Positions 32,300-43,534 of a stretch of DNA of 64,000 nt are shown one piece after another (positions within the stretch are counted from its first letter, which is position 1; every line of letters starts with the position of its first letter). The stretch lies in contig JARBJD010000292.1 of assembly GCA_033064195.1 (NCBI GenBank), forward strand, positions 1 through 64,000, given 5' to 3'. The notes beneath the pieces are model-generated. The model had not been told where the DNA came from. It saw only the letters and a program-made list of their open reading frames with translations, and searched no databases. Origin of the DNA: Blattamonas nauphoetae (taxonomy: Eukaryota > Preaxostyla > Oxymonadida). A program made the translations under genes and the position numbers.

Positions 32300-32610
32300 A
32301 AATCCTCACCAGAAATGGAAGGAGGAAGGACGACAGAGAAAAGAAGAGAAGAAGAGAGAAGAGGAAAGGAAGAGAGAAGAAGAAATAAAGAAAGAAGAAG
32401 AAGAGCGACGAAGGAATGTGAAGGAAGGAGCAGCAGCAATCGAAGTGTTCGCGCGAGTCACGTTCACCGTTTCTGGAAATGTGTTCACCAAAAGCGTCAC
32501 TGATTGGTCGTCACTCTTCTCGCTCTCTTTCGGACCTGTCATGAGAAATCAAGTGTCCAATGAAAGATCAGTCCTTAATTCTCTGAATAGGATGCCAAAT
32601 CCGAAATAAG
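32300..32610 (+). pseudogene. Fragment of a coiled-coil/SPRY-like gene
   Basis: A Lys/Arg/Glu-rich coil segment is followed by KEGAAAIEVFARVTFTVSG, then VFTKSVTDWSSLFSLSFGPV. This matches the junction of coil and C-terminal domain in the gene at 38,477-39,988 (KEGAAAIEVFSRDKFTLSG). Only about 100 codons are left, in two frames, on the opposite strand to that gene. It is a partial duplicate that has lost both ends. Confidence 0.7.
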
Positions 32611-32614
32611 AACC

Positions 32615-33558
32615 AATTGTTGACATATTTTGGACTATATATTGTTTTATTGATATTTTTGTTTATGATGGAATACCATTCAGCTTCCTGTCACCAAAAA
32701 TGTTGCAAAACGAGATTTGAAGGATATATTCCATGAAGAGTTGAATGGATCTCACTACGATGGATTGAATGGAAAATGAATGGATATGGAGGAAGATAAA
32801 GTTGATAGTGGAGATTATGGAGAAATAAACAAAACTGCCAATCGAGAAAATAGATTCCATTCAACCATTTTTCACCGGGATCATAAGACGTGATTTTGTA
32901 TCCTCTTTCCGTCTCCTAGTCGTATTTATTGCTCATTCAATACTTCTTACAACTTCATATTCCCTTTGAGGTGTGATTGGTTTGAACAGTCACTTTTCCA
33001 TGATCTCAGTGTGGGAGAGTTCGTTCACGAATTATTTGATCCCTTGTTTGTGAAATCCAGTTTACTACCATTTCACAATCTCTATTCCTTGCTGTCCCCG
33101 AGATGAGTTGAATTTTCTCTAGTCTTTTTTCTTTTTCAATTGTCTGCTTACAGAATTTTTGACGATGTAGACAATCTTTACCAGTACTCACTGTTCCCCA
33201 TACCTTCCACTTCTGGATGTATGTTTATTTCTGTTTTGTGAATCTCGAGTTAATCTTCTTTTCACAATCGAAATCTCCGATGTCTTTTCGATCACAAATC
33301 ATATTGAATCTCTTAAATTAGCTTGTATGATATGGTAAGAAGCATTTTCCTTCTGATTCGGGGGATTTGATACAAATAAATTGGATATACGAGAGAAAAC
33401 ATCAGAATAACAATTGCTAGCGAAGAACGATGAAGGGGCAACAAAAGAGTCTCCATAGTTCTCAAAAAGCCAATAAACACACACATAAAGGCTGGTAAAG
33501 TCATCAGATTGTGTGTCTATCAACTGTGATCCAGTTTTTTATTGCCTCCCCTATTTCT
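32615..33558. other. Stretch without a recognisable gene
   Basis: Short frames only; no motif, repeat or domain stands out. It lies between the SPRY-family fragment and a TA-flanked inverted-repeat element. Confidence 0.45.
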
Positions 33559-33559
33559 A

Positions 33560-35009
33560 CTGCCCGACACGACGACTTGATCCGGCTGTAAAACGGTGAT
33601 ATTTTTCTGAATAGAGAGACAATGTGTTTTAATTTTCTTTCAATGATAATTTAGAGAGGTAGACACCTTGTGACAAAAAATTGGACACCAAAAAATTCTG
33701 AATGACGTGAAAACTGTAAAACAAAAAAAATGATGGACATACTCCTCGCGACATGACACGTGATTCACTTCATCCTGCTCGATCCCTCTAACTTTAACTT
33801 GTTTCAACTTTATGAGAGTAACACTCGAGGTGGCAGTCATTGAATGAGAGAACGCTGTGATAATTTCTTTCTTGTGGGATCGGCTTCTCACCTCGCACGA
33901 TTTTTAGACAAAGTTAGTCCCTTGTGACGTAATTCGCATAATTTTCAAAAAGACTTGATACAAGCGTTCACGAAATGTGTTTGATGAGGTTAAAGTCGGT
34001 AAATAGTGTTTGAAGGTATTTCTGACCGATATTGACATGTTTGATTCTTGGAAGTTTTATCTTTTTTCTTGTTTCAACTAACACAATCACTGAGAAGGAC
34101 CCGTGAGTGGTGGTGAGGGTCCATCCTTCCCTCAGTGCGAAATGTGATGAAGGATCACGGCATTGTTCTCCGTCAATGATCTCTTCCGTCACGACAAGTT
34201 TTCAGTTTCAACTAATCCCAGTACATCACCAAATCCCAAGTTTGCTGGGATGATCACACAACCCAGATTCTCAGCATGGTGTGTCTTTTATCTGGATGAC
34301 TTCTTGAATTTCTCGAGTCCTCTCTCACACAGATTCTTCACATCGCCAAACTGACAAAGCTCATGAAAGAAACATTTTGAAAGAGTCTCATTTCCACAGA
34401 CGCAGCGATTATGAAAATGATGGAGAAGAATGCGAGGAACTCTGTGCGATTTGTGAAGACCAATTCGATACACTTTGACAAATCGTTGGAAGAAACAGTG
34501 TGATTTTTTGATTTTGATGTCTCTCTTTCGATGAACAGCTGAACTGTATGACACGTTTTTGAATCCAATTCGAACAGTATGCAAAGTCTTGATGGTTTCG
34601 TGCTGTGGCTGGCCTTTTCATTTCACGACTAACTGTTAATCGTCGGTGTTCGGCGCATCGGTGTCCTTGGATACTACATTGACAGAGACATGGAGCGAAC
34701 GAGTTGACATGTGTCTTCCTTTTCCTTTTCTTCATTCAATCTGCTACTATCTTTCACTAGACATTCACCATCTGGGATCCATTCAGGGGTGATATCGGAT
34801 GTGAATCACGTGTCATGTCGTTCGGAGTATGTCCCCCTACAGTTGCATTTCATGTCATTCTCTCTTATTTTTCACTGTTGATCTTCCAAAAAAATCACAG
34901 AGACGTATAACTCAAGACAGTTGATGATAGTGGAAAAGGAACTCTCAACTCTCACTTGTTCTATCAAAAAGCAAAAATTACAGCCGGATCAGGTCGTCGT
35001 GTCGGGCAG
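33560..35009. mobile_element. 1.45-kb inverted-repeat DNA element, TA-flanked
   Basis: The ends CTGCCCGACACGACGACTTG (33,560 on) and its reverse complement (to 35,009) match over about 32 bases with one difference. Both ends are flanked by TA (33,558-33,559 and 35,010-35,011). The interior has only broken frames. A minus-strand one at 34,584-34,288 is Cys/His-rich but not recognised as any transposase. It is probably a decayed or non-autonomous member of a TA-targeting family. Confidence 0.65.
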
Positions 35010-35247
35010 TATCCATGAGAGACCGAACCAGCTGCATCAAACTCCATGTTTCGTCAAATTTCTTCGAGTGACAGTCATCTTTTGTTTAGGTTGATACATT
35101 TTGTTTGGTATATTTTGTAGAGTTGGCTTCTGGAATGAATGAGGAAGTATGGGTTACTAATTTGTCATCTCACAACTTCACCTTGTGTGTGCGCACCTTG
35201 ATTCATTTTTGTGATTGTCCGACACATATCTTTTTTCAGTTCCATTT

Positions 35248-36084
35248 ATGGACTCATCTGCGTTGCTATTTGTCTCAAGACGTCGTGTTCAGCCAAAATC
35301 CACAAGTCACTTTTCTACTCCAAAACGTATCACCTTTACACCTCGCACATCAAGGCAAACTAACAGCCACCGACGCCAGCAAAATGAACAACGGAGAGTC
35401 TCCGACTTTCGATCAGAACTTCCCGATGATGAACGGAGACAACCACTCCTTGCAACACCAGAACTGAAAGCCCAGGTGGTAATACAACCAAACAACACTC
35501 CCATCCCTTTGATTGGTCAGGCACAAGATCGTCCCCCTCTTCCCCCATTCACGAGTCAATCAAGACAAAATAATGGTCAACTGAATGAATCTGCCGAAGG
35601 ATCGGACCCTCTGACGACTCAGCTGACGGTTGCCCCAGACGATCCGATCAGTCAGAGCAATGAGCAGAAACCTGAAGACAATGGCCTCCTCCCAACTCCA
35701 CTCCAACAGTTCGAGATCAATCGACCTTCTCCCGTCAATAGTTCCTTGTCTGCGGAACAACTGAGTTCAACAGAAGCTTGTTCGTGTCCTCAGACTCCAA
35801 TATCTGTCTTTGAGGCCTTCCGTGACCAGTTTGGACTCCCGCTGAACGATTTGGACACGGAATGGTCCTCAACTGACACCGACCCCTCCAATTGTTGCTC
35901 TGAAAGCGACGAGACGATTGTTCCTGCATTCACTTCCATCTGTCGTCACACACACCGACGAAGATTTTCGTGGCCGTTGTGCGGGTCACCTCCATCAGAA
36001 AAGGAACGTGCATGCTTCCGTTCTGTAATTGTTCAACAATTCAATGTCTTTGACACCTCAGAGAGTCGGTCAGACAATGAATAA
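35248..36084 (+). CDS. Unidentified low-complexity 278-residue protein
   Basis: ATG at 35,248 follows a TTTTTTCAG that looks like an intron acceptor, so a non-coding or short upstream exon is possible. The product is rich in Ser, Pro, Gln, Thr and Asp, with an arginine-rich N-terminal part and an acidic patch (LNDLDTEWSSTDTDPSN) near residue 210. No membrane segment or known domain was seen. It is followed 200 bases later by another plus-strand gene of similar composition. The two may be related in function or belong to an unrecognised element. Confidence 0.5.
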   Translation: MDSSALLFVSRRRVQPKSTSHFSTPKRITFTPRTSRQTNSHRRQQNEQRRVSDFRSELPDDERRQPLLATPELKAQVVIQPNNTPIPLIGQAQDRPPLPPFTSQSRQNNGQLNESAEGSDPLTTQLTVAPDDPISQSNEQKPEDNGLLPTPLQQFEINRPSPVNSSLSAEQLSSTEACSCPQTPISVFEAFRDQFGLPLNDLDTEWSSTDTDPSNCCSESDETIVPAFTSICRHTHRRRFSWPLCGSPPSEKERACFRSVIVQQFNVFDTSESRSDNE

Positions 36085-36289
36085 AAGGAACTAGGCATCC
36101 TTATTTCGATGTCCTCCATTAACTTTGCTTTTGAGCTATTTTTCTCCATTTCATCAGTTTTGAGTCAGTTCTCTCGAGTAAAACCGTTTGACTGAATAAT
36201 ATCGTGAGTGATATTATCTATCAAAAAACTGTGGGCTCAGTTATTTCCAGGGTTGTCGGGCCCTCTGAGTTGACTTAAGTCGAGGAAAA

Positions 36290-38097
36290 ATGACATCACG
36301 CAATATCATTCGAAAAGCACGGCACTTTGATCATGGTATTTCTTCTCTATCAAATCTTCATCATTTTCAGAACCGGACGAATGTACTTATTTTTCCTTCT
36401 CTTCTTTTCTCAGTCCTTCTTTTCATTTACCACCTTCCCCCGAGACCGTACACAAAAAAGGAAGTTGTGACAGCACTACGACGGTATTTCGGACCCCTTC
36501 CGGATGACAAACCAATTCCTTATGAATGGGCACTCCAAGATCCCAACGACGAAGGCACACCAACAAAAATCATGCTCAGAATGAAGGATCCAACTCTAAT
36601 CGATAGGATCTGTCAAAATACGATTCATGTGATTGAAATTTGTAGATTGTCATCAATAGGTGTCTCACCAACGAAACATCTGATTGGAGTCTCGAAATTG
36701 AATCGTTCTCGAACATTGATTGTGACACCGAAGTTCCCCAACCACCCCAAACACTCAAACAAACGAGAAATAATCTACACAAGACTTGGGGCACACGCAG
36801 AGTTTATTGGTGACTGGCGCTTTTGGTTGAACAATCCAAAGTCACATTTTATTGTGTTTCCGACACTATCTGCCGCACTTTCAGCTCTTCCAGAACTGCA
36901 GAAACACAACACGGCAGTTTTTTGTGATCAAACCATTTGCCATTCCTGGTTTAAAGTCGTTGGAACACTCTCGAACGCATCGCTCCCACCATCACCAGAT
37001 CGGATTGAGATTCTGAATGACATCGCTCAAAACATCAGATCTTTCTTTATCTCAGAATTTTCTGCTACTCACGTTCTCTTTGACCTCTCTGAAACGTCGC
37101 CATTCTCCTCTTTCGAAGTCTTCTTCCCTGAAACTGAGAATGGAGAACAACAAGCCAAGGCCGCCGTTACTCATTGTTCGAAACAAGACCCAACGTCACC
37201 TTCCTCAAATTTAGCGGAACGCATTCTCAAACAGTACACAGTCCGACACCCCATCACTCGTCCTGATCCTGCCAAGCAACCACCTCACACGAAACTGCTC
37301 CCTCCGAACTTGACGCCAAAACTCTCCCCTTATCTTCCTTCAATTTTCAAAGATATCCATCAACAGGGTCAGAAACATCGCGTCCCCAATCATCTCCCAC
37401 CCTCAACCAGGCATCTCCGCAGACAGAGAGTCCCAATCCCAACAACTCGGAACTTTTGGGGGATGATGATGCCCTTAACCCTGTCAGAAGAGAGAAACGC
37501 CCCAAATGCACTCCCTGTGCTCGTCGTGACCGATTAGCCACGATTCACAATCACCAAAATTTGGTTAACACGCCTCCCAATTCTGAACTTCAAACGGCGA
37601 AAGAAGCAAAAATCCCTCAATTCGTTCCCTTCGCTATTCCATACCAATATCCGGATTCCCATTCTCGCAGTAGTTCATCGACGTCTGGATCCTTTCAGAA
37701 AACACAAATGAGGAAAGACGCCCCGGAATTCGTTCCAAAACGCAAAAGGACCACACCTCCCGAACAGACTCCTCGCCCAACTCGCTTCTCTCCAAAAATC
37801 TCGCTGCAACCCTCTCCAGGCCATCCAACTGTGGAACAGAAGCCGCCAGACGATCGCGGTGTCTCGACCAATAATCAGGATCTATCTTCATCTTTCTCAA
37901 CGGAACAGCATGATGGACTCGAAAACCAACAAGGGATCCCAATATCTCCTTCTGATCAATTTTTGGATTGGATTTCTAACAGTACATCTCCTTTCCCCAC
38001 ATTCACACCCACCCCAACCTCATTGTCATCTGAGGACGGTTCGGATGATCCTTATGAAATGTTGGGAAGTGAGTCCCCATTCGACCAAGCCCAATAA
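36290..38097 (+). CDS. Unidentified protein with compact N-terminal domain, micro-introns
   Basis: ATG at 36,290. Two tiny introns restore a smooth frame: about 36,336-36,370 and about 36,383-36,413, both GT to CAG with pyrimidine tracts, giving HFDHEPDEFLLFIYHLPPRP. Residues about 35-240 form a compact alpha/beta-like region (KKEVVTALRRYFGPLP, RTLIVTPKFPNHP, HFIVFPTLSAALSAL) with a faint resemblance to RNA-binding folds. The rest is Pro/Ser-rich and disordered with a CTPCARRD motif. The last part (37,456-38,097) is in another frame, so either a third intron lies near 37,300-37,400 or one base is missing. Function unknown. Confidence 0.5.
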
Positions 38098-38099
38098 GA

Positions 38100-38476
38100 A
38101 GTTTAGATCGATGTGATTGATCCTTTTTTTCAAGCGACGTTATAGTGTCGTATATTCGATTGCTTTTTCACTTCACTATCGCAACATATTTGGGTTTTAT
38201 GATTCTGTTCATTCATTTTTCGAATCTCTTCCAAGATCACCTGAATCCCATAATGGGCTGAGGCCATTGATTGGTGTTAAGGAAATGTGCTATACTTCGG
38301 TGTGAATGGAGATCAGTCTGAATTGTGAAGCTGGTGACAATTCTAAGACTGCAATTCCTGATGCTTCATGTGTAGACAGTGTCACTTGGATCGGACACCT
38401 GAATGTTGTTTTGGGAAAGAGGGAGAGAATGAAGAAGAGTGAAGTGAAAGCGAGTGTGAAGAGAGAAGAGCTCGGA
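38100..38476. other. Intergenic stretch between convergent genes
   Basis: No gene recognised. It separates the plus-strand gene ending at 38,097 and the minus-strand coiled-coil gene ending at 38,477. Confidence 0.4.
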
Positions 38477-40700
38477 TTAGTCCATCACCACTTCCAAACT
38501 CCCTCCAACCATCGACGCCTCTTTCAACACTTCTGACGACGCAATCTCAACTGAACAACCTGATTCATAAATCTGAATGGCGAATCGGAAGGGAACAGGA
38601 ATGTTGGAGAAGAAGACTGGCTGTGTCTCTCCATCTTGCGACAGCTTCAATGTTCGCTTTCCTTCTCGCCCATCTGCCTCCAACACCACTCGCTGTCCAA
38701 CTGCTCCTGCCTTGCATGCTGATCCAATGTGAGATTTCTTTCCATTCTGACGTGAACATCGATATTCTGGATGGAGATACCAACCAGCTGCTTTTTTGAG
38801 ATCTGAGAACCAACCCAGTGTCTGTGAGACAGCCTGTTCAATCATGTCGGTGGCAATCAGGCCAACATGAAAATTGTCACTGCCGCAGTTTGTGATGACA
38901 AATGTGATTCGAACAACGACTGGTCCGAAAGAGAGTGAGAAGAGATACGAGTAATCAGTGACGCTTTTGGTGAATATATGTCCAGAAAGGGTGAACTTGT
39001 CTCGCGAGAACACTTCGATGGCTGCTGCTCCTTCCTTTCTTGCTTTCTCTCTTTCGTTCTCTTCTTCCTTCTTTCTCTTCCTTTCTTGTTCTCTCCTCCT
39101 TTTTTTCTCTTTTTCTTTTTCTTCCTGTTGTCGTCCTTTCTCGATGAGACCCTCGTTCATCCTCTTCATCTCTTCCATCTCTCTTTTCATCTTCTCCCTT
39201 TCCGATTCCATCTCTCTGCTCTTCCTCGCAAACTCTTCTTTCTCCTTCTCTCGCTCATTCCTCTCCTTCTCTCTTTCTGCTTCCATCTCCCTTCGAACAG
39301 CTGCCAAGTCAATCCCAATCTCTCCAATCTCTTTCTCAGATGACTGGATCGACGAAGAGAAATGGCGAATAATCATTCCTCCTATTTGTTGTTGCACTTC
39401 TTTGATCCTTGTGTCCGCATTTCGCCGTATACTAACACTTTTCTCCACATCCAGAACTGCTTTCTCAATCCGAGCAAGTGCGAATCCACAGCGATGAGTC
39501 AGCGAGAACGAATCATCATTCACATCTGAGTCATGGTCAGTTGACTTCGATTTCGAAGATTCAATCACTTCGCTCAATCCACAACACAATCGATCCAAAA
39601 CAACAAGTGTCGGAAGAACTTCAACTGACCCACTTTCACTTTCATCTTCACTTCCACTTTCAATTCGAGTGCAAAGTCTCTCAACAATTCCCGAACTCAA
39701 CACTCCCTCCACTTCCACACACGAAAGATTTCCTCCACACAGAAGACTCCAAACACAAATCAAAACAAAACACATCGAAACAATTGGAACAGTTGGAGAG
39801 AGAAAGAGAGAAGAGAGGAAAGAATGATGAAGAAGATAGAAGAGAACAGACCCAAGCGAGTGAGTGGCTGGTGTCGACAACGAACTGTCTGCATGCTGAT
39901 CAACCAAACAACAACAACAACAACGAGAACAACAACGAGAACAGAAGAGGGGTGTTGAAAAAGGAGAAATGAAGAAAGAGAGGAGCAAACGGAGGAGAGC
40001 GCAAGCAGAGAAGGAATCAAGTCACTCCGAAGTCGAGGTCGTCCTTCCGACACCGATGTCACCATCACTCCAATCACACTCGACAGAACTCCCTGAGCAC
40101 ACACAATCCATCACAAAATCAATCAAAAGGAGAATCAGAAAGAGAATCAGAAATATCATCATATGGAGAGAAGAAGAGAGACACACAGAAAGCGTGCTTG
40201 CACAGTCCGAAGACAGTCGTTCCGAAAATCTCTCCAACAATCCACTCCGAATCCCAATCGAACTTCGTTCTTTCATTTTTGATTCTTCTGAGATATCACA
40301 AGAATGAAGAAATCAACAATCCAAATCAAAAGAAAGAGTTTTCAAATCATCCAAGAAACATGAGAGAATCATGTGACAGACCTGATGTGAGAATGGTGAG
40401 AACAGAATGAGCGATCTTGAATTGGACAGTTTCATCGCCATTCTTGAACTCACTTTCACATCTCCTGAATTCCTCCATCTGAAAGATAATAGAAGCAAGA
40501 TGAGTGGTGACGATTGAAAAGAGACATAAAATCACCGAAAAGATGGAAAACAGAAAAAAATGAAGTTGAGAAGCAATCCGGTGGGACGATTCCGATGCAC
40601 AAAGAAGAATCAAACCAGTCCCTCAGATGTGTGTCCAGAGGCTGGTGTGGTGGTGAGTGAGGATCGAAAACTGCACTCATGCGAAACTTTGAGCTCCATT
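38477..40700 (-). CDS. Coiled-coil protein with SPRY-like C-terminal domain, multi-exon
   Basis: The large 3' exon (about 39,740-38,477) holds an acidic helical region and a charged coiled coil (REMEAEREKERNEREKEKEE and on). A C-terminal beta-rich domain follows with VFSRDKFTLSG, GWYLHPEYRCSRQNGKKSHI, RTLKLSQDGETQPVFFSN and PFRFAIQIYESG. The DGET/VFF/FAIQIY steps resemble SPRY/B30.2 folds. Upstream exons fit at about 40,096-39,990 (GVLSSVIGVMVTSVSEGRP, LIPSLLALSSV) and 40,478-40,383 (MEEFRRCESEFKNGDETVQF, then KIAHSVLTILTS), both with GT-AG edges. They read like helical armadillo-type repeats. The exact start is not settled. SPRY domains bind proteins; the target is unknown. Confidence 0.65.
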
Positions 40701-41364
40701 TCCATTAGTTTGATGAAGAAGCGTTCAGAAATGTTCAAGGAATGACTAATCATGTCAAGGAAGTGGAACTGAAATGAAACCTGCTTTTACATGCAATGGG
40801 TGACATGTGGACGAATGGACACCAAGAAACGAGAAATGAGTGATATGTGTTGAATTGTCGAGACAATGGAATCATAGACCCTCCACAAACCCGTTTTTAA
40901 ATATAAACCCGTTTTTATTCGAAAAGAACTTAAAAATCCTAATATCTCAGCAGTGAGTCAAAGTTAGGTGAATTAGAAACGAGTTGCAATATCTAGGTTA
41001 TCTGCATCTGATTTAAATTGTGTCGAACTCAATTTCAAATAAAGGGTATCTAATTTCAACTCCCCCTCTCTCTCAGAATATAAGATCGTCGATGTCTAAT
41101 TTCCCGTCTACCACCTCTTCTCCATCACCACCACTATTTTTTCAGAAGATTACCACATCTTTCGACAAGCTCATCAACCACCAACACAAAAGTCAATGAT
41201 CAATTCGTTCTCCGGAGATCTAATTGAGAATTTGGAGGAACAAACATCACAAGACGATTAAAAGTCATCCATTGTTCGATGTTTGTCCATGAATGAAGAG
41301 AATATCACACGAACCGTGACACAACCAATTCGTGTTGTAAACTTGCTTTATCACCATTCAGATC

Positions 41365-43487
41365 ATGTTGGACACTCTTTTACATGATTTAACACATGTT
41401 GCCGAGTCAATGAATCCTATACAAAGAACTCTGGCCAGCCCACCTTTGCCCGTGGGGGCGTCATCTGGCCTTGTGCGACTGGTGATGCGCGGGACTGATG
41501 AGGTACAGCGACATGGACAACGCGCTCGAGATGATCTCCAACGCCGCCGAGTACGACTTCATGGCCACCTCCCAGACAGCCAGTCAGTGAGGCACACAAT
41601 CGACGTCGCGAAGGAGTTCTCGGAGAAGACGCTCATACGCACCTTCACACAAGTCGTCGCGGCACTCCTTCTCTTGCAGGGTCTCTCACCACCGAGCTCG
41701 CCCGCCGGCAGGTCCAGGAATCCATCTCATCAGAACCCTTGTGATCCAGCCTCAGGCCCACCAGAAAGCGAGGTCACCAAAGATATCACCCCATTTCATC
41801 CACCTCAGGGTGTTTTTCAGATGACCAGCGAGTCGACAAGAGCAACAGTTGCAACTCTCCCTCCGATCCCAAAGCGAGCTATGCTTCCCCCTCACCCTGC
41901 TCCACCCACCCACCAATTGCTCCTCGCGGGAAGCAGGACGAGCCAGAGCGGAAGGAAGAGGACAAGAAGGATGATTCTGACAACAGCGACTTGATTGAAC
42001 TGGACCCAAAACCCAAACAGGAAAACACAACTCGTCCGGCTGATCTGACACGACACACCCCGCCAACAACGTCTTCAGATGCACATGTCGCAACGAGGCA
42101 GTTCACATGAGCACCAACAACAGCCGAAGAGCACCGTCTCTCTCCAAATGAATTGGACAGTGATGCCGAACAGCAGATTGGAGTGGTCAAGCAGAAGGAT
42201 GGCAGTGTCGACTCATCTCTGAAACAGGAATTAGAACAACTCGTCGACACATCCGCATCTTCTGCATCGAATGCAGATCTGTTGCGAATAATCGATTCTT
42301 TGAAAGCAACACTCGTCGAAGTAGAACGACAGCGCTCGGCTGACAAGGCGAAGTATGAAAAAGAACTACGAACAATAGGTTCAGTCTCGGCTGAGGAACA
42401 CTCCGAACTGACTCGTCTCACAGAGGAGAACGCTCGACTGACCGGAAACAATGTCAGAGTTCCAAGTTCGAGGCAGCTTCGCTGGCCACAGACAAAAACA
42501 CGCCGGAAAAGAGTTTGGAGTAGACGAGGCAGAAGATGGAGATGGAGCGGGAGAACAACACGCGGTTGGAGGAGACGAAGAGGGAGGTGGATGAGTGGAT
42601 TGGGATGAACAAAGAGAAGAGCCATTCCATCGAGACACTCCACACGAACATTGATCAGCTCACGACTGAGCGAGACACACTCAAAGCCAACCTGACCGCA
42701 ACAAACCAGTCACTCGACGAATCCAACCAGCGGTGTGCATCTCATCTCATTCATCGTCTTTGCTCATCGTTCTTTCATGCCCTTCTCTCCTCAATCATTC
42801 TCCTTTCTGTTTTCCTTTCTTCCCTTCAGCATCGACACCCTCTCCTTCGAGGTCTCTTCCCTCCTTGCCCAAAACGCAGAACTGGAGCACCTTCTCTCCA
42901 AAGACTGGCTCATCACGACCGACAAGCAGACAGAATGTATTGGAGTGAGCGAGTCAGCTGCACAACTCTCCTCAATCGAGAAATTCAAGCCTGCCAGCGT
43001 CACTTCACACCAACCGCACTACTTGGACGACATCGGCGACAAGATCGGATCGTATATGATGCACTTCACTGAGAGTGACATGAGAAAGGTGAGAGAGTAC
43101 TCCTACGCGCTGGAGAAGGGTGAGGAAGTGAACAAGACACAGTTGCGGCGGACCCGAAGCGATCTGCAGTCCCAAACGACAATCCAGCCACTCCAAGTTC
43201 CCACTCTTGCTTAGCCAGCCAAAACGAAGAGGGGAAAGAAGCTGTCACTCGCACCTCTCTCGCCCGCCAAGCACGTGCCCAGCATGACCCCTCGCAAACA
43301 ACGATCGAAGCGGAACATGCAGCCGGTGACAGAACACGACGTGGAGAAGCAGCAGAAGGAGATGGAGCGGAGAGTGGTCGAGCAGGCTCGCAAGTTCAAC
43401 AAATACATTTCCAGCCAAGTCGGCACCGTCGCTTCGCTCACCGCCGCCAACGAGAACACGGATGGGCAGAAGAGCGTTCTCGACTAG
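41365..43487 (+). pseudogene. Decayed coiled-coil host-type gene
   Basis: Pieces in several frames give a coiled-coil protein: SSLKQELEQLVDTSASS, LLRIIDSLKATLVEVERQRS, TRLTEENARLTGNN, then TLHTNIDQLTTERDTLKANL. A likely intron (about 42,733-42,829, GT to CAG) leads to SIDTLSFEVSSLLAQNAELE. The tail is basic (MTPRKQRSKRNMQ) and helical, ending at 43,487. Codon use is GC-rich, like the host genes and unlike the flanking AT-rich DNA. Several stops and frame changes make it unlikely to be expressed as one protein. The family was not identified. Confidence 0.55.
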
Positions 43488-43534
43488 ATGTGAAGGATCA
43501 GCGAATGCTTCGAAACGTTCAAAATGAAGGAATA

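Noticed and set aside
35248-38097. LINE with ORF1 and ORF2
   Set aside because: No endonuclease or reverse transcriptase motifs are present in either gene or downstream.
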